Source: an uncultured Arcobacter sp. (GTDB lineage: Bacteria > Campylobacterota > Campylobacteria > Campylobacterales > Arcobacteraceae). From it: a stretch of DNA of 11,673 nt. Below, in pieces: positions 1-6,618 of this stretch. The notes under the pieces were generated by a model that was given only the letters and a program-made list of their open reading frames with translations, had not been told where the DNA came from and did no database searches. A program made the position numbers and the translations under genes. Within the stretch, counting starts at the first letter, position 1. Every line of letters starts with the position of its first letter. Where the stretch lies: assembly GCA_913054415.1 (NCBI GenBank), contig CAJXII010000034.1:1-11673 (forward strand). The letters run 5' to 3'.

Positions 1-16
1 ATTTAAAGTTTTAAAT

Positions 17-2104
17 TTAATCTTCATTCAAAAGTAGCTCTTCATCACATTTTGGGCAATACTCATGCTCTCCAGCGATATATCCATGTTTTGGACAAAC
101 TGAAAAAAGTGGAGTGATTGTAATATATGGTAAACGATAGTTTGAGATTACATTTTTTACCAACTTTCTACAAGCCTCTGTTGAACTTAATTGTTCCTTC
201 ATATAAAGATGAAGCACAGTTCCACCTGTATATTTACATTGTAACTCATCTTGTAAATCTAGTGCTGTAAATGGATCGCTTGTAAGATCAACTGGAATCT
301 GAGATGAATTTGTATAATATATATTTTCATCCATTCCTGCTTGTAAAATAGAATCACCGTATCTTTTTTTATCTTCTTTTGCAAATCTATAGGTGGTACC
401 TTCTGCTGGAGTTGCTTCAAGGTTATATAAATTGCCTGTTTCTTCTTGATATTGCACCATTTTATCTCTTATATGTTCTAAAATTTTTAAAGCAAAATCT
501 TCTCCCTCTTTTTTGCTTATATCAAGCTTATCACTTGTAAAATTTCTTATCATCTCATTTATACCATTTACACCAATGGTTGAAAAATGATTATTAAAGT
601 GTGGCAAATATCTAGCTGTATAAGGAAACAATCCTCTATCATACATATCTTGTATAAAAACTCTTTTCTTTTCAAGTGTTGATTTTGCCATATCCATAAG
701 CTCATTAAGCCTATTGATTAATGCTTCCTTATCGCCTTTATATAAAAATCCAAGCCTAGCCATATTGATTGTAACTACACCAATACTTCCTGTCATCTCA
801 GCAGAACCAAAAAGCCCGCCCCCTCTTTTTAAAAGCTCCCTTAGATCAAGTTGAAGTCTGCAACACATACTTCGGACATGTCCTGGTTTATAAGCTTCTT
901 CATTTGGAATTAAATTGCCATTTTCATCTTTTTTATATTGACTTCCTATAAAATTTTGAAAATATGAACTTCCTATTTTTGCAGTGTTTTCAAATAATAT
1001 ATCAGTATTCTCTCCGTACCAATCAAAATCTTCAGTAATATTTACTGTTGGTATTGGAAAAGTAAAAGGTTGTCCTGTCTTATCACCTTCGGTCATCACT
1101 TCATAATAAGCTTTATTTATTAAATTCATCTCTTTTTGAAAATCTTTATATGTAGCATTAGTAAAACTATCACACCCTCTATTTTTAAGCTCATCTAAAA
1201 GTTCATTATCTTTAATATCTTTAAAAAGATGTATCTGTTTTCGTGTAGGTATTTGGTCTTTTAAATCTTGTGGAACTGTCCAATCAATAGTTACATTTGT
1301 AAATGGAGATTGCCCCCATCGTGCTGGAACATTTAGATTATATATAAAACTTCTAACAGTTTTTTTAACCTCTTTGTATGATAATTTGTCTTTGAAAACA
1401 TAAGGTGCAAGATATGTATCAAAGCTACTAAATGCTTGAGCTCCTGCCCATTCACTCTGTAGTATTCCTAAGAAATTTGCCATTTGTCCAAGTGCTTCTC
1501 TAAAATGTTTTGGAGCATCGCTTTCTACTCTTCCTCTAACTCCATTAAATCCCTCATCAAGCAAAACTCTCAAACTCCATCCTGCACAATATCCAGTTAA
1601 ACAATCTAAATCATGAATATGATAATCTCCATTTCTATGAGCATAACCTTCATCTTTTGAATATATTTTATCAAGCCAATAATTTGCTATAACTTTACCT
1701 GCTGTATTATTTACAAGCCCTGCATTGCTATAACCTGTATTTGAATTTGCTTTTATTCGCCAATCACTTCCATTGATATATTCTTCTATGGTTTGAGTTG
1801 AGTTTATATAAGTTGTATCTTCATCAAGCGAACTCTCTCTTTGCATTTTATGTGTATGTCTATAGATCATAAAAGATCTCATCACATCAAAATATCTTTG
1901 TTTGTAAAGTTCTTGTTCTATTAGATCTTGTATATCTTCAACTGCTGCTACTCTTTTGTCTTTTAACTTTGCTAAAACATTAAAAAAGATTTCACTATTG
2001 TAAGTTGTATTTTCACTTTTAAATGCTTTTTTTATAGCATCTTCAATTTTATAAGATAAAAACTCTTCTGTCGTGCCATCTCGTTTTAGTATTTTTGTTA
2101 GCAT
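17..2104 (-). CDS. nrdD: Anaerobic (class III) ribonucleoside-triphosphate reductase, large part without the glycyl-radical tail
   Basis: Reduces ribonucleoside triphosphates to dNTPs without oxygen, using a glycyl radical installed by the radical-SAM activase NrdG (not in this window). The 695-residue product has an N-terminal ATP-cone (about residues 3-92, KRDG...KIEDAIKKAF), then the ten-stranded barrel. An SMCCRL motif at 412-417 lies where the active-site cysteine is expected. The zinc site at the C-terminus is CPKH (670-673) and CPKC (683-686). In ordinary NrdD a further 30-50 residues follow, with a glycine in an RVxGY-type motif. Here the protein ends nine residues after the last cysteine, and the same frame meets another stop two codons later. 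The radical glycine is therefore not encoded in this ORF. ATG is preceded by AAAGAG about 7 bases upstream. Family identity is sure. Whether the gene is split (tail encoded by a small ORF left of the window) or broken cannot be seen here. Confidence 0.95.
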   Translation of the reverse strand: MLTKILKRDGTTEEFLSYKIEDAIKKAFKSENTTYNSEIFFNVLAKLKDKRVAAVEDIQDLIEQELYKQRYFDVMRSFMIYRHTHKMQRESSLDEDTTYINSTQTIEEYINGSDWRIKANSNTGYSNAGLVNNTAGKVIANYWLDKIYSKDEGYAHRNGDYHIHDLDCLTGYCAGWSLRVLLDEGFNGVRGRVESDAPKHFREALGQMANFLGILQSEWAGAQAFSSFDTYLAPYVFKDKLSYKEVKKTVRSFIYNLNVPARWGQSPFTNVTIDWTVPQDLKDQIPTRKQIHLFKDIKDNELLDELKNRGCDSFTNATYKDFQKEMNLINKAYYEVMTEGDKTGQPFTFPIPTVNITEDFDWYGENTDILFENTAKIGSSYFQNFIGSQYKKDENGNLIPNEEAYKPGHVRSMCCRLQLDLRELLKRGGGLFGSAEMTGSIGVVTINMARLGFLYKGDKEALINRLNELMDMAKSTLEKKRVFIQDMYDRGLFPYTARYLPHFNNHFSTIGVNGINEMIRNFTSDKLDISKKEGEDFALKILEHIRDKMVQYQEETGNLYNLEATPAEGTTYRFAKEDKKRYGDSILQAGMDENIYYTNSSQIPVDLTSDPFTALDLQDELQCKYTGGTVLHLYMKEQLSSTEACRKLVKNVISNYRLPYITITPLFSVCPKHGYIAGEHEYCPKCDEELLLNED

Positions 2105-2127
2105 ATTTAACTCTTTAAATTTAATTG

Positions 2128-2155
2128 CGACTTCAAAGTCGGATTTGGAATCCTA
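2128..2155 (-). promoter_or_regulatory. Adjacent dyads at the presumed nrdD promoter/leader
   Basis: Two perfect inverted repeats share a base: CGACTT-CA-AAGTCG (2128-2141) and GGATT-TGG-AATCC (2141-2153), plus-strand reading. Read toward nrdD, TGT-TAGGAT (the -10 hexamer at 2150-2155) resembles an extended -10. It would place the start of transcription near 2143, so the first dyad would be a 5'-terminal RNA hairpin and the second would overlap the -10. The dyads are seen directly. The promoter call and the operator or RNA-hairpin role are inferred. Confidence 0.4.
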
Positions 2156-2189
2156 ACATTGTTTTGTTTAAATATTGCTTTATTTAGAT

Positions 2190-2366
2190 TTAATTTATTG
2201 TGTTATCAATGGAAAAATGATAGTAAATTTTGCACCGTTTAATCGCTATGATAGCATTATTGTTTGATTTTATAACAGTTTCTTCATGCATTTTTACAAC
2301 TTTATTTAGCTGTTTAAGAATATCAAGAAAATCATTATACCATTTTTTTATAAAAAATAAAATTTT
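2190..2366 (-). pseudogene. Decayed coding remnant, possibly a sensor histidine kinase
   Basis: Within the nrdD-dprA gap the minus strand is open for 58 codons in one frame (2366 down to 2190). It has no good start and reads like a membrane-exit helix plus linker (LFFIKKWYNDFLDILKQL). In the overlapping frame at 2195-2239 it reads NGAKFTIIFPLITQ then stop, which closely resembles the last strand and end of a histidine-kinase ATPase domain (G-x-x-F-x-I-x-x-P). The two parts are in different frames, and the whole catalytic core is missing. The simplest reading is a kinase gene reduced by an internal deletion and a frameshift. The short motif could be chance in AT-rich DNA, and a 33-residue ORF starting at ATG 2291 is an alternative reading. 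Confidence 0.4.
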
Positions 2367-2377
2367 TCAAGGATAAA

Positions 2378-2433
2378 TTTGCTACAATATAAATATAATG
2401 AGACCATTGTGCAGTGGTCTTGTAATAAAGAGG
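2378..2433 (+). promoter_or_regulatory. dprA promoter, leader hairpin and ribosome binding site
   Basis: TTTGCTACAAT at 2378-2388 is an extended -10 with TACAAT at 2383-2388, in AT-rich DNA with no -35 visible. Transcription would start near 2395. Just after that, 2401-2420 forms the stem AGACCATTG / CAGTGGTCT: nine pairs if one G-U is allowed, with a two-base loop. AAAGAGGA (2427-2434) is the Shine-Dalgarno, about 10 bases before the dprA ATG. The hairpin is too short of U's to be a terminator. It may stabilise the mRNA 5' end or act as an operator. Confidence 0.55.
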
Positions 2434-2443
2434 AAAATGAAAT

Positions 2444-3223
2444 ATGGATATTAAAGTTTTATATTCACAACAAATAGATATGATTGAGAATATTCAATCA
2501 CAATATGATAAGTTGTATTATATTGGTAATCTTGATCTATTAAAAAAAAGAAAAATTAGTATTGTAGGTAGTAGGCATCCTAATAGTTACTCAAAACAGA
2601 TGATTTCTAAGTTGGCATCAAGATTATCTGAAGTTGGTATATGTATAGTAAGTGGCGGTGCTATGGGTATAGATGCTATTGCTCATAAAGCTGCTAAATA
2701 TAATAATACTATTATGGTAGCAGGAACAGGTTTAGATAAACAATATCCAGCAATTAATAAAAATATGATAAACCAGATAGAAAATAATGGTTTGATACTG
2801 AGTCAATTTACACAAGGGACACCATCATTGCCTAGAAATTTTGCAATTCGTAATAAACTTATAGTGATGTTATCAGATATTTTAATAGTAGGATATGCTG
2901 ATTTAAATAGTGGGTCTATAAGAAGTGTAGAGTATGCTAAAAAAATGGGTAAAAAGATATATGCTTTGCCACATAGAATAGGTGAAAGTCAAGGAACAAA
3001 TCAGCTTTTAAAGGATGGTTTGGCACAAGCTATTTATGATATTGATGAATTTGTTGAGCAGTTTGGAGATCTTAAATCAAATGATACTCAAGATCAATTT
3101 TTACAATATTGTAGCACAAATCCAACTTATGATGAAGTTGTTTTAAAATATAGTTCTAAAGTTTTTGAGTATGAATTAGGTGGTAAAATTATTGTGCAAA
3201 ATGGTTTTATTTATCTTGTTTAG
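2444..3223 (+). CDS. dprA: DNA-processing protein DprA (DNA protecting, RecA loader)
   Basis: Binds incoming single-stranded DNA in the cytoplasm during natural transformation and helps load RecA. The 259 residues hold the Rossmann-like DprA/Smf domain: GSR (42-44), SGGAMGIDAIAH (70-81), GTGLD and YP (94-102), RNFAIRN (131-137) and NSGS (155-158). They end in a short winged-helix-like tail (about 226-259). The N-terminal SAM domain of longer DprA proteins is absent, as in Helicobacter-type proteins. The usual VVEAxxxSG segment reads IVGYADLNSG, so the conserved Glu position holds Tyr (151). An in-frame stop six bases upstream fixes ATG 2444 as the first possible start. A five-codon ORF (ATG 2437, MKYGY, stop 2454) begins nearer the Shine-Dalgarno and overlaps the start. 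The gene ends 17 bases inside exbD, tail-to-tail. Confidence 0.93.
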   Translation: MDIKVLYSQQIDMIENIQSQYDKLYYIGNLDLLKKRKISIVGSRHPNSYSKQMISKLASRLSEVGICIVSGGAMGIDAIAHKAAKYNNTIMVAGTGLDKQYPAINKNMINQIENNGLILSQFTQGTPSLPRNFAIRNKLIVMLSDILIVGYADLNSGSIRSVEYAKKMGKKIYALPHRIGESQGTNQLLKDGLAQAIYDIDEFVEQFGDLKSNDTQDQFLQYCSTNPTYDEVVLKYSSKVFEYELGGKIIVQNGFIYLV

Positions 3224-3599
3224 TTGTAATTAGTGCTAAGTTATTTAGTTGATATTTTTGTAAAATATCTAATAGTTTGACAACTCTGTTATATTGAACA
3301 GTTTTATCTATTTTAATTGTGATAAGTTTATCTTTTTTCTTAATATTTTGTAAAGATAGATCTATTTTATCCCAAGTTGTTAATTGATTGTTAAAAGTTA
3401 GTTTTGTTTTATTTAAAGCAATAGTAATATCTTTTGTTTTGGTTTTAATCTCTTTTGCATTAGCATTTGGCAAAGATAGTTTTAATGCCATTTTTGGTGT
3501 TTTGAAAACTGAAGTTACTATAAAAAATATCAATAAGATAAAAACAACATCTATTAATGCAGTCAAATCAGGTGTTAAAGGTTCTCTTCTTTTTTTCAT
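3207..3599 (-). CDS. exbD: Biopolymer transport protein ExbD/TolR family
   Basis: Partner of ExbB in the proton-driven inner-membrane motor that energises TonB-dependent outer-membrane uptake. The 130 residues have the family layout: a short cytoplasmic N-terminus (KKRREPLTPDLTALIDVVF), one transmembrane helix at about 13-31 carrying the essential Asp (D17, in LIDVVF), and a small periplasmic domain (about 40-130). It starts one base after the exbB stop, so the two are cotranscribed and probably translationally coupled. Its last 17 bases overlap the end of dprA. ExbD rather than TolR is a best guess: no tonB, tolB or pal lies nearby. Confidence 0.88.
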   Translation of the reverse strand: MKKRREPLTPDLTALIDVVFILLIFFIVTSVFKTPKMALKLSLPNANAKEIKTKTKDITIALNKTKLTFNNQLTTWDKIDLSLQNIKKKDKLITIKIDKTVQYNRVVKLLDILQKYQLNNLALITTKQDK

Positions 3600-3600
3600 C

Positions 3601-4098
3601 TTATTTAGTTTGTGAAGCTAAAATTTCTTTTTCAATATCTAATTCAGTATTGTCAAGGATACCTATAAAATAGTTATAACCTATATAGTGAGGTATCGCT
3701 ACAATTAGTCCAGCAACAGTAGTAATTAGTGCAACAGAGATTCCACCTGAAAATATTGTAGGATCTTGTAAGCCGTGATTTGTGATACTATCAAAAGTAT
3801 TTAAAACCCCTACAACTGTTCCTAAAAGTCCCAACAATGGAGATATAAGTGCTATAATTTTAATAGTATTTAATCCAACCTCTAACTCTTTTATAGCGAT
3901 ATTGATTTTGTTGGATATGATTGCTTGATCTGTAATATCAAAGTTTTGGATAATATTTTGAACAATGCTTTGTTTTTTTGATTTTGATATTACTAAAATA
4001 AAAAGCTTCCAAAACATTATACTAAAACCTATAATATTTAAAAAGATCAAAATATAAACAATAATACCACCACGATCTATATATGTTAAGATATCCAT
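3601..4098 (-). CDS. exbB: ExbB/TolQ/MotA-family proton channel protein
   Basis: Forms the pentameric inner-membrane proton channel around ExbD. The 165 residues have three membrane segments, at about 11-37, 80-103 and 117-146. The conserved family stretch SPLLGLLGTVVGVLNTF (86-102) and the third-helix sequence ISVALITTVAGLIVAIPHY (120-138) are clear. The short N-terminus and length fit the small ExbB proteins common in Campylobacterota. ATG follows the argH stop with a single base between (TAA-A-ATG), with no strong Shine-Dalgarno, so reinitiation from argH is likely. TolQ is the alternative; the lack of other tol genes favours ExbB. Confidence 0.88.
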   Translation of the reverse strand: MDILTYIDRGGIIVYILIFLNIIGFSIMFWKLFILVISKSKKQSIVQNIIQNFDITDQAIISNKINIAIKELEVGLNTIKIIALISPLLGLLGTVVGVLNTFDSITNHGLQDPTIFSGGISVALITTVAGLIVAIPHYIGYNYFIGILDNTELDIEKEILASQTK

Positions 4099-4099
4099 T

Positions 4100-5488
4100 T
4101 TATATAGTCTCTAACCATTTTTGAAAAATATCGATTTGTTCTTGAGTTCTTTGTGTGCTAGTTCCACCAAAACTAGTTCGTGCATTCATAGAATTTCTAA
4201 GATTTAGATACTCTATAATCTCTTCATCTATATCTTTTAGATTTTCATTTGCATCTCTTAGCTCATCTATAGTTAATTCGCTCATATCTTTATTTAATTT
4301 ATCTGCTGTTTTTACTACATCTTTTGTGATATAGTATGCTGTTCTAAAAGGAATATTTGCTTTTTGCACTAGATAATCAGCTAAATCTGTAGCACTTAAG
4401 TGTCCTATTTTACAAGCATTTTGCATAGCATCTGTGTTTATAATCAGTGTATCCATCACTGCTGTTAGGATATCTAAACTAATCTCAACAGTTGCTACAC
4501 TATCAAAAACTCCCTCTTTATCCTCTTGAGTATCTTTATTGTAAGCTAGTGGCAAACCTTTCATAACAGTTAGCAAACTTATCAAATTACCATAAACACG
4601 ACCTGTTTTTCCACGAAGTAGCTCTGGGACATCTGGATTTTTCTTTTGTGGCATAATAGATGAAGTTGTCGCATACTCATCACTCATCTTTACAAATCCA
4701 AACTCATAGCTAGACCATAAAATAAGCTCTTCACTTATACGACTTATATGCATCATAGCGGTACTTATATTAAATAATATCTCAAGTGCAAAATCTCTAT
4801 TTGATGAGGTATCCAAAGCACTTAGTGTTGGTTCATCAAATCCTAAAAGTTCGGCTGTTTTAAATCTATCTATATTGTGTGGAGTTCCAGCAAGTGCTGC
4901 ACTTCCTAGTGGGGATTTGTTGTTTCTTGCATAACTAGACTCAAATCTTTCAAAATCTCTTTTGAACATATTGGCATAAGCTAAAAGATGAAAACCAAAA
5001 TTAATTGGTTGTGCATGTTGTAGATGTGTCATACCAGGTATTAAAGTTGTAGTATGTTTTGAAGCTATATTAACTAAAGTTTTTATCAAAGTTTTTAGTT
5101 TATCTTGAATTACTAAAGTTTTATCCTGAACATATAGTGCAAAATCAGTTGCTACTTGGTCATTTCTACTTCTTGCTGTATGAAGTCGTCCACCTGCATC
5201 ACCAATAATTTGAGTAAGACGATTTTCTATAGCCATATGGACATCTTCATCCTCTATTTTCCATTGAAATTTTCCTGATTCTATCTCATCTTTTACTTGT
5301 AAAAGTCCATTTTCTATTTTCTCTTGATCCTCAATAGTGATAATTCCTTGAAGAGCTAACATCTTGCTATGAGCGATACTTCCTTTGATATCTTGAGCAT
5401 AAAGCTCTTTGTCAAACATCACTGAGGCATTGAACTTATCTAAAAGTTCCGCATTTGTATTTTTTAAGATTTGATTTTTTTGTGCCAT
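4100..5488 (-). CDS. argH: Argininosuccinate lyase
   Basis: Last step of arginine synthesis: splits argininosuccinate into arginine and fumarate; cytoplasmic homotetramer of the fumarase/aspartase superfamily. Full-length at 462 residues. Signature motifs are HTARSRNDQV (103-112), THLQHAQP (154-161, with the catalytic-region His) and SSIMPQKKNPD (276-286). S277 in the last is the expected catalytic serine on the mobile loop. ATG is preceded by AGAGAAA about 5 bases upstream. First gene of argH-exbB-exbD, an operon linking a housekeeping enzyme with an energy-transduction pair by single-base junctions; no functional link is implied beyond cotranscription. Confidence 0.97.
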   Translation of the reverse strand: MAQKNQILKNTNAELLDKFNASVMFDKELYAQDIKGSIAHSKMLALQGIITIEDQEKIENGLLQVKDEIESGKFQWKIEDEDVHMAIENRLTQIIGDAGGRLHTARSRNDQVATDFALYVQDKTLVIQDKLKTLIKTLVNIASKHTTTLIPGMTHLQHAQPINFGFHLLAYANMFKRDFERFESSYARNNKSPLGSAALAGTPHNIDRFKTAELLGFDEPTLSALDTSSNRDFALEILFNISTAMMHISRISEELILWSSYEFGFVKMSDEYATTSSIMPQKKNPDVPELLRGKTGRVYGNLISLLTVMKGLPLAYNKDTQEDKEGVFDSVATVEISLDILTAVMDTLIINTDAMQNACKIGHLSATDLADYLVQKANIPFRTAYYITKDVVKTADKLNKDMSELTIDELRDANENLKDIDEEIIEYLNLRNSMNARTSFGGTSTQRTQEQIDIFQKWLETI

Positions 5489-5521
5489 ATTTTTCTCTAT
5501 TGTATATATTAATTTTTAGTG

Positions 5522-5527
5522 ATTATA
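5522..5527 (-). promoter_or_regulatory. Probable argH -10 box
   Basis: TATAAT read on the minus strand, within a TATATATAAT run. Transcription would begin near 5515, giving a leader of about 27 bases that includes the argH Shine-Dalgarno. No -35 is recognisable. A second weaker box, TACAAT (5499-5504), would start too close to the ATG. Confidence 0.5.
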
Positions 5528-5587
5528 TATAAAAAATCCTTTAGGAATAATATATTGTATTAGTGTATTAGTTTGTTTTAGGATTGC

Positions 5588-5619
5588 TTTGGTAAAATAT
5601 CATTCAAATTAGAAAAAGG
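5588..5619 (+). promoter_or_regulatory. Promoter and first ribosome binding site of the aldolase operon
   Basis: TTTGGTAAAAT (5588-5598) is an extended -10 with TAAAAT at 5593-5598. Start of transcription is expected near 5605, about 23 bases before ATG 5628. AAAAAGG (5613-5619) serves that ATG. The region is divergent with the argH promoter, about 60 bp away. Confidence 0.5.
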
Positions 5620-5627
5620 TTTCGATT

Positions 5628-6599
5628 ATGATAGAAAAAGAGGGTTCGATGCTTTTAGCACGAAAAGATATAAAAGTTTTTGATTGCACGATTAGAGATG
5701 GTGGATTGGTAAATAATTTTCATTTTACAGATGAGTTTGTAAAAGGTGTATATGAAACATGTGTAAAAGCAGGTGTTGATTATATGGAGATAGGGAAAAA
5801 TAATTCACCTACAATTATGAGTGAAGAGGAGTTTGGTGCTTGGAACTTCTGTAAAGAGGAAGATATTAGAAGAATAGTAGGAGATAACAATACTGATCTT
5901 AAAATTGCAGTGATGAGTGATATAGGAAGAACTGTAAAAGAGGAGCTTTTACCAAAAAGTGAATCTGTAGTTGATATGGTAAGGATCGCTACATATATCC
6001 ATCAAATACCAGCTGCTATTGAGTTAATAGAGGAGGCTCATGCTAAAGGGTATGAAACTACTGTTAATGTGATGGCTATTGCTAAATCATTTGATGGAGA
6101 GCTAGATGAGGTGTTGGATGTGCTTAGCAAAACAAATGTTGATGTTATTTATATAGCAGATACATTTGGCTCATTTTATCCAGAGCAGATAAATAAACTA
6201 ACAGAAAAATATCTAAAAGTTGCTAAAACTACAGGTAAGCAAGTAGGTATTCATGCTCATAACAATATCCAGTTAGCTTTTGCAAATACAATAGAAGCTT
6301 TAACTTATGGGACAAGTTATTTAGATGTAACTATATCTGGATTGGGAAGAGGAGCAGGTAACTGTCCTATGGAACTTCTAATAGGATTTTTAAAAAATCC
6401 AAAATATAAACTTATGCCTGTTTTAAAATTTATTGAGGAGTTTATTGTTCCTTTAGAAAAAGAGTTGGATTGGGGATATAGCATACCATATATGCTAACA
6501 GGTCAATTAACAGAGCATCCACGATCAGCTATGAAAGCTAGAGATGAAAACAATACAAATTATAGAGATTTTTATAGATCGTTGTTAGAAACAGATTAA
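5628..6599 (+). CDS. DRE-TIM metallolyase (HMGL-like / 4-hydroxy-2-oxovalerate aldolase-like)
   Basis: Cytoplasmic TIM-barrel enzyme of the HMG-CoA lyase-like superfamily, which makes or breaks C-C bonds next to an alpha-keto acid with a divalent metal. Visible signatures: FDCTIRDGG (18-26; R23 catalytic, D24 metal ligand), YIADTFG (175-181), HAHNN (209-213; metal-binding histidines) and GLGRGAGNCPME (238-249) in place of the usual GxGxxAGN loop. At 323 residues it has only the catalytic barrel, with no C-terminal regulatory domain. That excludes full 2-isopropylmalate or citramalate synthases and fits the 4-hydroxy-2-oxovalerate aldolase-like group. No acylating aldehyde dehydrogenase partner is nearby, so the substrate is unknown. 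An alternative start at M8 (5649) has its own Shine-Dalgarno, AGAGGG. An AEC transporter follows 19 bases downstream. Confidence 0.85.
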   Translation: MIEKEGSMLLARKDIKVFDCTIRDGGLVNNFHFTDEFVKGVYETCVKAGVDYMEIGKNNSPTIMSEEEFGAWNFCKEEDIRRIVGDNNTDLKIAVMSDIGRTVKEELLPKSESVVDMVRIATYIHQIPAAIELIEEAHAKGYETTVNVMAIAKSFDGELDEVLDVLSKTNVDVIYIADTFGSFYPEQINKLTEKYLKVAKTTGKQVGIHAHNNIQLAFANTIEALTYGTSYLDVTISGLGRGAGNCPMELLIGFLKNPKYKLMPVLKFIEEFIVPLEKELDWGYSIPYMLTGQLTEHPRSAMKARDENNTNYRDFYRSLLETD

Positions 6600-6618
6600 T
6601 ATTTTATTTTAGTGTGTT

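Noticed and set aside
2195..2209. FNR-like box (TTGATaacaCAATA, minus strand) upstream of nrdD
   Set aside because: Only the left half-site matches; the right half lacks ATCAA.
3388..3615. 75-codon plus-strand ORF inside exbD
   Set aside because: Antisense shadow of a well-supported ExbD; hydrophobic only because it mirrors AT-rich coding sequence.
5537..5546. TCCT-TT-AGGA dyad between argH and aldolase promoters
   Set aside because: Only four base pairs; expected by chance.
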